This document shows, piece by piece, positions 13,622-22,200 of a DNA stretch of 30,319 nucleotides. The stretch is from IMG/VR virus record IMGVR_UViG_3300020463_002949, positions 1-30,319 of that record; one strand, given 5' to 3'. Under the pieces are notes generated by a model. It made no database searches and was not told the origin of the DNA. It was given only the letters and a program-made list of their open reading frames with translations. The position numbers and the translations under genes are program-made. Numbering within the stretch: position 1 is the first letter of the stretch; each line of letters begins with the position of its first letter. The DNA is from a virus.

Positions 13622-14658
13622 TCTTTATAACCTTTAAATTGTGAAAATATATCTTTTAACCATGTATCTAAATTTCTAATCATTCCCCCTAATTTATCCT
13701 CATTATAAAATTGAATAAACATCTCAGGATTGAATTTAGGAAAATCTTCTATAATTAGATTATCTATGTATTTTTTTCCTTTATCATCAATCATAGGGAT
13801 ACTTAAATCCATAACTTTATAATTAGTTTCAATTCTAGCTTGATCCTGGATTATGCGTGAATATACAACATGTTCTTTAAATTTCCTAGCTGATATCTCA
13901 AAAATATCATCTAATGTTAAGTGTTTAGTCTTTAATTCAGGAAATTTTTTAAATATACCTTTAACACCTAACCCTTTAATTCCTTGGATATTATCTGAGT
14001 TATCCCCTAATAATGTTTTATGTAAAATAAAATTTGAAGGTAATAAACCTATTTTTTCTTCTATAACTTTAGGAGTATAATATTCTTTCTCCATTGGTCT
14101 ATATACAATAATTTTATCAGTTACTAACTGTAGAAAATCTTTATCACTAGATACTATAAAACAAGTTGAATTATGTTTTTTAACTAATTTTTTAGCTAAT
14201 ACAGCTATAATATCATCAGCTTCTACTTTATCAAGTATAGTAGTTTTTACTGGTAGTAATTTTAAATATTGAATTATTCGCACTATTTGATCGATTTTAG
14301 AATCATGCTCCTCTTCTAATGAATCAAATGCTTCCCAATTTGTAATTCGTTGTAAATTTCTTGTTTCTTTGTATTCGGAGAGCAAGTTCTTTCGGTTGGT
14401 TGTAGAACCTGCTCCATCGAATACTACATAAACAGAAGTTGGGTTTGTTTGTCTAATCATGGCACCTAAAGAACGGAAAAACCCACCTAACCCACCGATG
14501 TGAATTCCATCAGGATTAACCATATTCATCATAGCAAAATTTCGAAAAAATAGATTTAAACCATCTAAAATTAAAACTCTATCATGTTTTTTAGGTATAG
14601 TCTCCTCCTGATTCTCTTGGACACTGTCCAAAAGACTAAATAGTTCTTTGTGCTTCAT
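13618..14658 (-). CDS. 5'-3' exonuclease / RNase H (FEN family)
   Basis: Structure-specific 5' nuclease that removes RNA primers from Okazaki fragments, like T4 RNase H or the N-terminal domain of bacterial Pol I. The metal-binding acids lie in the usual motifs: LDGLNLFFR (D32), VFDGAG (D81), EADD (E146, D148, D149), SSDKDF (D172, D174) and GDNSDNIQGIKGLGVKG (D219, D222 plus the helix-hairpin-helix). Length is 346 aa with a 25-residue N-terminal extension and a C-terminal domain of about 90 residues. The polymerase encoded upstream has no such domain, so this gene supplies the activity in trans. It starts 9 bp after uvsX. Confidence 0.9.
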   Translation of the reverse strand: MKHKELFSLLDSVQENQEETIPKKHDRVLILDGLNLFFRNFAMMNMVNPDGIHIGGLGGFFRSLGAMIRQTNPTSVYVVFDGAGSTTNRKNLLSEYKETRNLQRITNWEAFDSLEEEHDSKIDQIVRIIQYLKLLPVKTTILDKVEADDIIAVLAKKLVKKHNSTCFIVSSDKDFLQLVTDKIIVYRPMEKEYYTPKVIEEKIGLLPSNFILHKTLLGDNSDNIQGIKGLGVKGIFKKFPELKTKHLTLDDIFEISARKFKEHVVYSRIIQDQARIETNYKVMDLSIPMIDDKGKKYIDNLIIEDFPKFNPEMFIQFYNEDKLGGMIRNLDTWLKDIFSQFKGYKD

Positions 14659-14666
14659 GTTTTAGT

Positions 14667-15740
14667 TTATAAGTCTTGTACGTCGTAAAGTACAGGTGTT
14701 GTATCCTCTTGATCTTCTACAATTTTAAATTGGCCTCCTCCTAAGATTTTAGACCATTCATCAGCATGCTCTTTTTTATAAGCATTTTTATCTTTATCTG
14801 TATCTTGTATAAAACCATGATTCGTCATAACAATTTTACCTCTTGATTGCATACCATTAACATGGTTTTTATCAATTTGTAAATTTGTTCTTTTACCCCA
14901 TTCTACTTGCATACCACCTTTAATTGCTTTTATTTTAGATGTACCAGCATTTGAAATATTTCCAAATGTAACTACAAATGTAGCATCATACCACATTGCC
15001 ATTCCACCTTTATTCATCATTTTTGGCTGACCCATAGGTGATTCAGCTTTTGCTGTCCAAACTTTATTAACTGCAATTAATGTATTAGTATATGGTGAAG
15101 ATTCTTTACGAGACATCACAATACTTTGGTTAACTGTATTACCAAATTGTGTTGACATTGCACCTGCATTCCATTCATTGTTATTTTTCAGTTTTTCAAC
15201 TGACATTGCACAAGGGATAGATCCAATTGAATCCCAGAAAAATGCTAAATCATAAGGTAAATTACCTTTTTTCTGCTCATTCTGTAAATCCATAATAAAA
15301 GCTGCTACGTCTTCAATTGTATGTAATGTTTCTCTATCAACGTAAATAAAATTACCTTCATAATCTATAACATCACCTTCATCATCTTTAATTAGGTTAA
15401 CTTCTAATCCCATTTGAGCTGCATGTTCCCAGTTCCATTTCATCTCAGTAATAATAAATACAGGAAGTATTCCCATATTTTGAGCTGATACTGCTGCTTC
15501 AAGTAAAGCTGTTGTTTTACCTGTGTCAGAATGTCCTCTAAGTAATGAAATGTGTCCCATTGGTATACCAGGTACTCCTGCTACTTTTTGAAAAGCAGGT
15601 GATAATGGTATCCATTGTTGATCCTTAAATTTGACATTTTTATTTAAACCTTTAGATGATTTAAATTTATTTAGATCAAATTTGCTCTTAATCTCGGCAG
15701 ACACCGCTGCCGAGAGAGACTTCGATACTTTTTTCGCCAT
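14667..15740 (-). CDS. uvsX: UvsX/RecA-type recombinase
   Basis: Strand-exchange ATPase for recombination-dependent replication and repair. Walker A is GHSDTGKT (69-76). FIITEMKWNWE follows as the catalytic glutamate region, and LAFFWDSIGS is the Walker B strand. The loop rich in Met/Gly (SPMGQPKMMNKGG) fits the DNA-binding L2 region. Length (357 aa) is close to T4 UvsX (about 390). The gene begins 2 bp after that of the gp32-like SSB, its functional partner in T4. Codons 9-17 form a strong hairpin in the mRNA (see 15692-15715). Confidence 0.9.
   Translation of the reverse strand: MAKKVSKSLSAAVSAEIKSKFDLNKFKSSKGLNKNVKFKDQQWIPLSPAFQKVAGVPGIPMGHISLLRGHSDTGKTTALLEAAVSAQNMGILPVFIITEMKWNWEHAAQMGLEVNLIKDDEGDVIDYEGNFIYVDRETLHTIEDVAAFIMDLQNEQKKGNLPYDLAFFWDSIGSIPCAMSVEKLKNNNEWNAGAMSTQFGNTVNQSIVMSRKESSPYTNTLIAVNKVWTAKAESPMGQPKMMNKGGMAMWYDATFVVTFGNISNAGTSKIKAIKGGMQVEWGKRTNLQIDKNHVNGMQSRGKIVMTNHGFIQDTDKDKNAYKKEHADEWSKILGGGQFKIVEDQEDTTPVLYDVQDL
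15692..15715 (-). other. Strong hairpin in the 5' coding part of uvsX
   Basis: TCTCGGCAG and CTGCCGAGA form a perfect 9-bp, GC-rich stem around a 6-nt loop within codons 9-17 of uvsX, in an otherwise very AT-rich genome. No T-run follows, so it is not a terminator. It could slow ribosomes or mark an mRNA processing site. Confidence 0.6.
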
Positions 15741-15742
15741 AT

Positions 15743-16570
15743 CTAGAAGGGTAAATCATCAGTTTTACCTTCTTTTGAATCAAATAAGGAATCAAATTCA
15801 TCTACTTTACTTTGTTTAGCTTTAGTAGTATCTAAACTAAAATTACTAGTAGATTTAGCTGCAACTGGGGCTGCAACTACTTCTTCTGAATCATCATCTT
15901 CTGGAGATAACCACTTTTCTAATGCTGATTTCATTTCATCAAATGAGTACTTTTTAAATAATCCTTCTTTAGGATTTGGTTGTTCATTACTCCATTTTTC
16001 TACTAATGATGCATCTTCACTAAGTGGTGAAGTTTTTAATCTTACTCTAACTGATGATTTATTATAAGGAGTTCCAGTTGCTTCTGGTCCTACTGTTTCT
16101 ACTGTAAGGTCTCTACCATTTACAATATCAGTGTAATCTCCAATTTCATCATCAACAGCAAGTGCTAATAATTCTTCATATACTAACTTTCCAAATTGCC
16201 ATAATCTAACACCTTTATCTTCTTCTCCACGTACTATAACTGGAACAAAAACACGGTTTTTAGCATCTAGCTTTTTAGCTAATACATAATTTTCTTTATT
16301 ATACTCACCTTCACGTAATTTTCCAGCAAATAGGGCAATTGGATCTTTTTCACCAAAATTTGTAGGTGAAATCATTACCTTATTAGTAATACCATAATAG
16401 AATTTAAGTTCTGTAAATGGGTTTGAAGCATCATATGCTGATGGTACAATTCTAATTTGTTGTTTACCTACTGTAGGTCTCCAAAAAATTGTGGTGTAAT
16501 CGGTCTTTTGACCACCCTGTGGTTTTGATTGGAGGGTATCCAATTTCTGTTTAAGTTTTGATAAATCCAT
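15743..16570 (-). CDS. 32: Single-stranded DNA-binding protein (gp32-like)
   Basis: Coats single-stranded DNA in replication and recombination. At the N-terminus, LSKLKQKLDTLQ resembles the cooperative-binding LAST-type region of T4 gp32. The core has WRPTVGKQQIRIVP, a pattern common in T4-like gp32 homologues, and FWRP/KFYYGI aromatic clusters for base stacking. The zinc ligands of T4 gp32 (His-Cys3) are absent; the protein has no cysteine. The last 60 residues are acidic and end TDDLPF, strikingly like the DDIPF tip by which bacterial SSB recruits partners. The position immediately before uvsX supports the call. It heads a long operon behind the motif at 16617-16626. Confidence 0.85.
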   Translation of the reverse strand: MDLSKLKQKLDTLQSKPQGGQKTDYTTIFWRPTVGKQQIRIVPSAYDASNPFTELKFYYGITNKVMISPTNFGEKDPIALFAGKLREGEYNKENYVLAKKLDAKNRVFVPVIVRGEEDKGVRLWQFGKLVYEELLALAVDDEIGDYTDIVNGRDLTVETVGPEATGTPYNKSSVRVRLKTSPLSEDASLVEKWSNEQPNPKEGLFKKYSFDEMKSALEKWLSPEDDDSEEVVAAPVAAKSTSNFSLDTTKAKQSKVDEFDSLFDSKEGKTDDLPF

Positions 16571-16616
16571 AAATGTAACTAATTTTTAATTTTATAACTT
16601 TTGTTAATGTAAACAC

Positions 16617-16626
16617 AATATACGAA
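16617..16626 (-). promoter_or_regulatory. Putative early/middle promoter motif TTCGTATATT
   Basis: The minus strand reads GGTTCGTATATTGTG, 47 bp upstream of the SSB start (16570), in a 76-bp gap. It shares the decamer with 4149-4158 and 18384-18393. The following AT-rich leader has no Shine-Dalgarno sequence. A GC-rich 5-bp hairpin (16633-16646) lies just upstream of it. Confidence 0.5.
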
Positions 16627-16646
16627 CCATAATTTGGGGGGCCAAA

Positions 16647-17114
16647 CTATAGTTCAATAATTTTGTAAATTTTTGTATTGAGTTGATTTAATTCATTGTG
16701 TTGAGTAAGTAAAACACAATTTCTATAATGCTGCCAATCTACTTTATAGCTAGTATCAACAACACCACCATTAAGCTTTTTAATAAGTTCATTTAAAGCA
16801 TTAATAGTATATAAGGTATTAGATTCCTTTTTACGATGTACTAAAATAGTATTATCTGGGATTGCACTTAAATTAGTTTGGTCAACATTATATGTAACAA
16901 CATATTCGTTTTTACCAACTATTTCTAATACAAAAAGTTTATTGTAAATGATATCATATTTAGATTTAATGTCTTCAATAAGAACATCAAGACCATTTAA
17001 ATCGGTAAATGTACAAAAAAGTTTATTATTCAAATCGCCTAATATTTTAATGTCAGATATAACATCATATTCTGTATTATACATATTGGGATTATTCTGT
17101 AAAATTGTAGTCAT
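16647..17114 (-). CDS. Unknown protein downstream of the polymerase (155 aa)
   Basis: Unrecognised. The ATG at 17114 lies inside the 3' end of the polymerase gene (23-bp overlap); a second ATG at 17081 would avoid this. The sequence looks like a globular alpha/beta protein with the distinctive stretch TILVHRKKESNTLYTINALN (about 92-111) and VDWQHYRNC (124-132). It has no signal peptide, membrane segment or clear catalytic motif. Coupling to the polymerase suggests a replication accessory role, which is inference only. Confidence 0.65.
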   Translation of the reverse strand: MTTILQNNPNMYNTEYDVISDIKILGDLNNKLFCTFTDLNGLDVLIEDIKSKYDIIYNKLFVLEIVGKNEYVVTYNVDQTNLSAIPDNTILVHRKKESNTLYTINALNELIKKLNGGVVDTSYKVDWQHYRNCVLLTQHNELNQLNTKIYKIIEL

Positions 17115-18363
17115 AACCTTCTATTTCTTTTATGTTTAATTTATATTTTTTAAATATTTTTCTAATATCTTCTAAAACTTTTGTTTCTTCATTATCTACA
17201 TCTAATAAAAACGAATCATATGTATATAATACTAGTTGCGTTTTATATTTTCTCAATATACAAAGTATATCCCATAATATCAACACATTTGTAGATGTTT
17301 CTAAATTTTGTAAAATGTAATTAAATAATTTTTGCGGATTCATGTTATCCAAGTTTTCCTTTTCATATCTATATCCAGAAATCTTACATTCTACAAACCC
17401 ATCGCTTTGAAACTTACTCCAAATATCTCCTACGTATTTCTCAATTTTTTGAAAGAATTCCAGGTGTTTGTAATTTTCAAAAACGCCTCCATAGAGCTGC
17501 TTGAAGGTAAGTTCTTTCGATTTTTTATAATCCACTCCATATAAGGACGCAAAATGAGAGTGAATATCAACACCGGCAAAATCATAACCAATAAGACGAG
17601 CAGACAAGCTAGGGTGGTAAGCACTAATGTCAATTTCCACAAACCTATTATTACGTGGTATAAAACTTTTTCTACAACCGTTTTCTTTATTAAGTGCTGC
17701 ATAATTTACATTATTAAATTTATTACTAGGTCTAGTAGTTGTTGTTTTTAAGTTGAACTGAGTGTTGACGTATTCACCGTCAACTGCGTGGAAGTATCCA
17801 CTGAAGGTTTCATTGTGTATACGTATGCCACTTCTCTCGATGGCGTTGAATACCACTGACACTCGACTGTTAAAGAACTCATCATATTTTGTTTTTTTAA
17901 TGTTAATATTCGCTTTTAGATCTTCAAAAATGTTTTCACACAATTCATAATGTTTAACAATTGGAATAATTAAATTTAACTCGGGGTTATCTTTATGTTT
18001 CCTATAATATAAATCATGTGTAGGTGTTGTAGGTCGTATATACGGATTAGGGGGTGAATTAATGTCATAAAGAGCTTTGTTTGGAAAATAGTGTAATATT
18101 TCTTTTTTGTCTCTACAATATAATATATCAAATTTATCTATTAATTCGCATATACGTGTATTTAACGCATTTAAAGATTCACTATGTCTACTACATATCA
18201 TAAAACCTTTACTCGCGTTAATTGGTCTAATATACACTAAACTTACTTGATTTTGTGCAGGGTGAATAGTGTCATTATAAGGTATAACCTCAATGAAAGC
18301 CTCTTTATAACCACTATTATTTAAAACATTTAACTGCTCCTCGTTTTCTACAAGCCAGTACAT
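17092..18363 (-). CDS. Divergent, compact family A DNA polymerase
   Basis: The C-terminal half carries the family A motifs. RPSNKFNNVNYAAL plus CRKSFIPR stands for the TGRLSS...NLQNIP...R..F region. Motif A is VEIDISAYHPSLSARL with D245. Motif B is KKSKELTFKQLYGG (280-293) with the K...F...YG pattern. Motif C is LVLYTYDSFLLDV with D383. Oddities are that motif C reads YDS instead of HDE, and motif A lacks the Glu of QIELR. Only about 28 residues separate the ERSGIRI helix (177-182) from the TGRLSS-like block, so most of the thumb is missing. Total length is 423 aa against about 600 for a Klenow-type enzyme. Residues 20-110 vaguely resemble a 3'-5' exonuclease fold without clear DEDD residues. 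Both catalytic Asp are kept, so activity is plausible. Confidence 0.75.
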   Translation of the reverse strand: MYWLVENEEQLNVLNNSGYKEAFIEVIPYNDTIHPAQNQVSLVYIRPINASKGFMICSRHSESLNALNTRICELIDKFDILYCRDKKEILHYFPNKALYDINSPPNPYIRPTTPTHDLYYRKHKDNPELNLIIPIVKHYELCENIFEDLKANINIKKTKYDEFFNSRVSVVFNAIERSGIRIHNETFSGYFHAVDGEYVNTQFNLKTTTTRPSNKFNNVNYAALNKENGCRKSFIPRNNRFVEIDISAYHPSLSARLIGYDFAGVDIHSHFASLYGVDYKKSKELTFKQLYGGVFENYKHLEFFQKIEKYVGDIWSKFQSDGFVECKISGYRYEKENLDNMNPQKLFNYILQNLETSTNVLILWDILCILRKYKTQLVLYTYDSFLLDVDNEETKVLEDIRKIFKKYKLNIKEIEGYDYNFTE

Positions 18364-18383
18364 ATAACCTTATTTTGACCCCT

Positions 18384-18393
18384 AATATACGAA
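18384..18393 (-). promoter_or_regulatory. Putative early/middle promoter motif TTCGTATATT
   Basis: The minus strand reads GTTTCGTATATTAGGGG, 21 bp upstream of the polymerase start (18363) and just after the stop of the last virion gene (18399). It is the third copy of the decamer and marks the switch from structural to replication genes. Confidence 0.5.
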
Positions 18394-18398
18394 ACTAT

Positions 18399-19262
18399 TT
18401 AATAACCTCCAAAGATTCTATTAGCATTTGGGTAATTTTCTCTTTCGGATTCTATAATTTGTGTTTCATTTTGGTAATTAGATCCACTATTACTAATTGG
18501 AATTAAATATTCATGTTTAACTTTTGTGTGTTGTCTTCCAACCATTGGTCCTTTTTCAACATGGATATGGTAGTATCCTTTGTATAATCTACCATTTGAT
18601 GCTAATTTATATTCAGTTCCTTTAGTGTATAAATTTTCTTGAGGAGTATACCTAAAATATTTATCATATTTACCTTTAAAATATGACTGAAAACCTGGGA
18701 GTTTTAGATTGGATTGAGTTCTAGTTACCGTATTTTTATTAACATTATACACTTGGTTTCTATTACCAGATATTACCCATGGTAAGGAAAATGCAGTATA
18801 TAATTCCCAATTTACATTAGGTTCTTCATTTAAATACTCACTATATTCATCTAATGGTACTTCAATATATTTGTTTTCATTTATTTTTTTTAAAAAATAT
18901 CTTTCAAATTCCCCTGTTTGATATTGATTTTTTGTTGGTAATGGAGATAATTGTACGGGTGAAGATGGTGGTGTTGCTCCATCAATAGTTGATGTATTAG
19001 TAGCCCAGTAATATTCATCATCAATTATATAATAAGTATCAGGTAATACTTCTGTTTCTGGGTCATCATCCTGTATAAAAGGATCTGATGATAGTTTTGT
19101 TAAAGCAATATTTGGTTTATCATTTGGATTTCTCCCACTGAAGTATTGATTTCCTTGAGCAATAAAGTAATAACCAGTATAAGTTGAATTATCAAGAGTT
19201 TGGATAAGTTCATCTCCATCAGTATATAAATCGGTTTGTAATTGTGATTTTGGATAATACAT
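18399..19262 (-). CDS. Putative virion/baseplate protein with an internal repeat (287 aa)
   Basis: No family recognised. Position as the last gene of the structural block, with a 1-bp overlap (TAATG) with the hub gene, suggests a baseplate or tail-fibre connector. The sequence contains two related blocks: LYTDGDELIQ...TGYYFIAQGNQYFSGR (about 12-44) and LYTKGTEYKLASNGRLYKGYYHIHVEKGPMVGR (about 214-246, interrupted here only for reading), sharing LYT.G.E, Y.GYY and GR. It is rich in Tyr, Asn, Pro and Thr, like many extended phage proteins. It has no signal peptide or membrane segment. Confidence 0.6.
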   Translation of the reverse strand: MYYPKSQLQTDLYTDGDELIQTLDNSTYTGYYFIAQGNQYFSGRNPNDKPNIALTKLSSDPFIQDDDPETEVLPDTYYIIDDEYYWATNTSTIDGATPPSSPVQLSPLPTKNQYQTGEFERYFLKKINENKYIEVPLDEYSEYLNEEPNVNWELYTAFSLPWVISGNRNQVYNVNKNTVTRTQSNLKLPGFQSYFKGKYDKYFRYTPQENLYTKGTEYKLASNGRLYKGYYHIHVEKGPMVGRQHTKVKHEYLIPISNSGSNYQNETQIIESERENYPNANRIFGGY

Positions 19263-22200
19263 TATACGTAATTTGTGTCTTTAGTGTTCCATTGTGATTG
19301 AGGTAATCCTGCATTTTCTTTTTTGGCATTTGCAATTGAAGCTTTAGTTACTCTAGTAACATCAAAATGCACACAATCAACATAATTTTTAAAAAAACCT
19401 CCCCATCTCATTCCTAATGATTTTGCTATATCCGGTATACCAGATTCTACCCATGGAGTTCTATCTGCTTTTCTATAAACTTTTCCGTTAGGATCTACTA
19501 CATTCATATCTATTCCATAAGCATAATTATGTGGTGAATATCCAGGTGATGCATTTGATGAATTTATTGCTTTTAATTCTATTGATCGTTGATAAGTACG
19601 ATAAGTAGCATTTATTACTAAAGTATAACCGGGATATTTTTCTAATAAAATATTTAAAAACTTTCTATAGGTATCTTGAGTATTAATATTCATTTCTCCA
19701 ACTAACCAATCTATAGATAATTTATCACTACCATAAGTTCTTGGGTCATAAATTTGTCCACCAACTGTTCTATTATCTTTTATTTTTAATTTTTGGTTTA
19801 CATCAGTAGTATTTGGAGGTATGGGGCCTTTATTTACTAATGGTTGTTGATAAACTGGGTTATTTACTGCATTATAATTTGCATTTGCTGTATCGCCCGC
19901 TTCTGCACCTGTAGCAGTTTTAGTTGGAGGTACTGATATTGTTGTAACACTAGTTTCCCAGTTGTTTGATTTTATTGAGTGGTTTACTTTAGTAGCTATA
20001 AATTTTAATGATCTTGGGTAAGATGCAGGGAGAATTCTAGTGTCTACTTTAATTTTATTATATATGTTTATTCCACCTATTCCATCCATAGTTAAACTTA
20101 ATTCTACTGGGATAAATCCTTGTGCTGATAATACTGGTTCTGCCTTATTATATTCTGCTTGTTCTATTTGATTTAAATATAATTTAAATGCCGATACTCC
20201 TTGTTGTATAAAATCATTATTAGTTATATCCCACCATTTAGCATTTCTTTCTAAAATAGTAATTCTTTTTCCTGTATATGATGATCTTGTTTCTGATTTA
20301 GTTTCCCATCTACCAGTTTCATTATTTTTTTGTCTAGTCCTATATGTTCTTTCAACAAATTCTCCCGCAGTATATTCGCCCGTTGCTCCTCCAAAACAAT
20401 TAGTTAAAAAATTAGAATAATTATCAGCAGCAGATGAAGCCTTACTTACAATTTTAACACCACTTTCACCATTTTCTGAGTTAAGTTTATCTTGATCCTC
20501 TTTTCTTTTTTTAACAGCTTCTTTATACATAATTAACCCATTACCTAATAAGTCTTCATCTTTAGCATCATTAGACCTACCTGAAAATAAACTTACACTT
20601 GGAGATTTGATTCCAAATTCATTTGCTCCTGCCGATCCATTTGTCCCACCTACTCTAAATCCATTATAAGAAAAAGAATAACCTTGGCCGTCACCCCATC
20701 CACTTGTATAAGAAGCTTTACCATTTAAAATTTGACTTTTAAAAGCATCTATTACATCTTGATCTTCTACATTATATTTACTTGATTCTTCTTCTGTATC
20801 TACTAATTTTACAGCACTATCAGTTAATACTTCTTGAAATCTATTTTGTAATCCTTTATTCCAAAAACTAAATGGGATAGCATTAATATCTTTTGTTGTT
20901 GAGCCTTCTGCTGCTGCTCCAATAGATATCATAGATGCTAAGTCTGGTGTTATTTTAGTTTGAAATCCAAAATCTTTTACAAAAGTTGATCTTTGTCCAT
21001 TATATCCGTAAATAATAATTTCTGTTGGGTCTTTTTGTGTAAATACACTATCAAATCCTTTTATTGGGTTTTGTTCTAAAATATATATACTCCTATCTTT
21101 TTTTACTGCTGGTTCTAAATTAGTTGTTTGCCCAGTAGATTCATTAATAGCACTACATAAAGATTCTATAAATTTAAATAAAGTAACATCTCCTTTTTCA
21201 TCCCTATTAGCTGCTAAGGTTTCAGAAACAAAGTTCATATTAAAATAACAATTTAATAATCTACCATAATGAATTTTATCTTTTTCAGTTGCAAAGGGTA
21301 ATAATTTGTCTTGAAATTTTTGAATAGCACCTTTTGTAGTTTTAGAAAGATAATTATCTTCTAATATTGGGGAAAATATTACTTTTGATGGAACTAAAGG
21401 AATCAAATTAATTTGGTAATTACAAAGAGTGTTAACACTATCTGTATCAAAATTTATTAAAGGAGCGTTTGTTGTATTTCCATTTTTTACATCTGGTATA
21501 CTTATTGCTTCTATTTTTTCTAATAAAGTTCCAAATTTTATATAATATCTAGATGTTGGGGGAATTTTTTTCCTATTTGAGTTAAGATTTGCTAGATTAG
21601 GTAAATATGCATAATTCTTATCATTAAAAGGAAAACCAATAATAGTAGCTGCTATAAATTGACTTAATTTATCTGCACCCGCATTATTTAGTATTGGATT
21701 TGTTGGTTCTGTTCCATCATCAGTATCATCTAATTCAAATTTTTCTTGTAATTTTTTCTTTTGTTCTATAAGTTTAGTTTCAGTTAATCCTTCAGTTGGT
21801 AAATTAACTTTTAAGGATTCAATAACACTTCCTATAGTTATTAAATTTAAAGTTATATCGTAAGTATTATCCTTATTTAATTTCCATGTAAAATTACTTA
21901 CTTTACCAAAAAATCCATTGTAGTTTCCTTTATATCTTTGAGTATATTTTTCTATAGAATTAAAAATAGATTCCTGAGATCTTGTATTACTAGAAAACCA
22001 TTCGTTTTCAATAACAGTACCCCCTACATCTTCTATTTCTACATTGAACTCACCTCCTTCTTTTTTAATTTCAGATACATACTTATCCCAACCAAATTCT
22101 AGCATTACCATATAACCTAATCTTAAATAAAGTAATTCTATTAAACCAAATTGAAATTTATTATATGCTTTAATATTAACTACTGCTTTACGTATAGAAC

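Noticed and set aside
16633-16646. TTTGG-CCCC-CCAAA hairpin after the 155-aa gene as a terminator
   Set aside because: The stem is only 5 bp and no T-run follows; it may be incidental, although the C6 run is unusual here.
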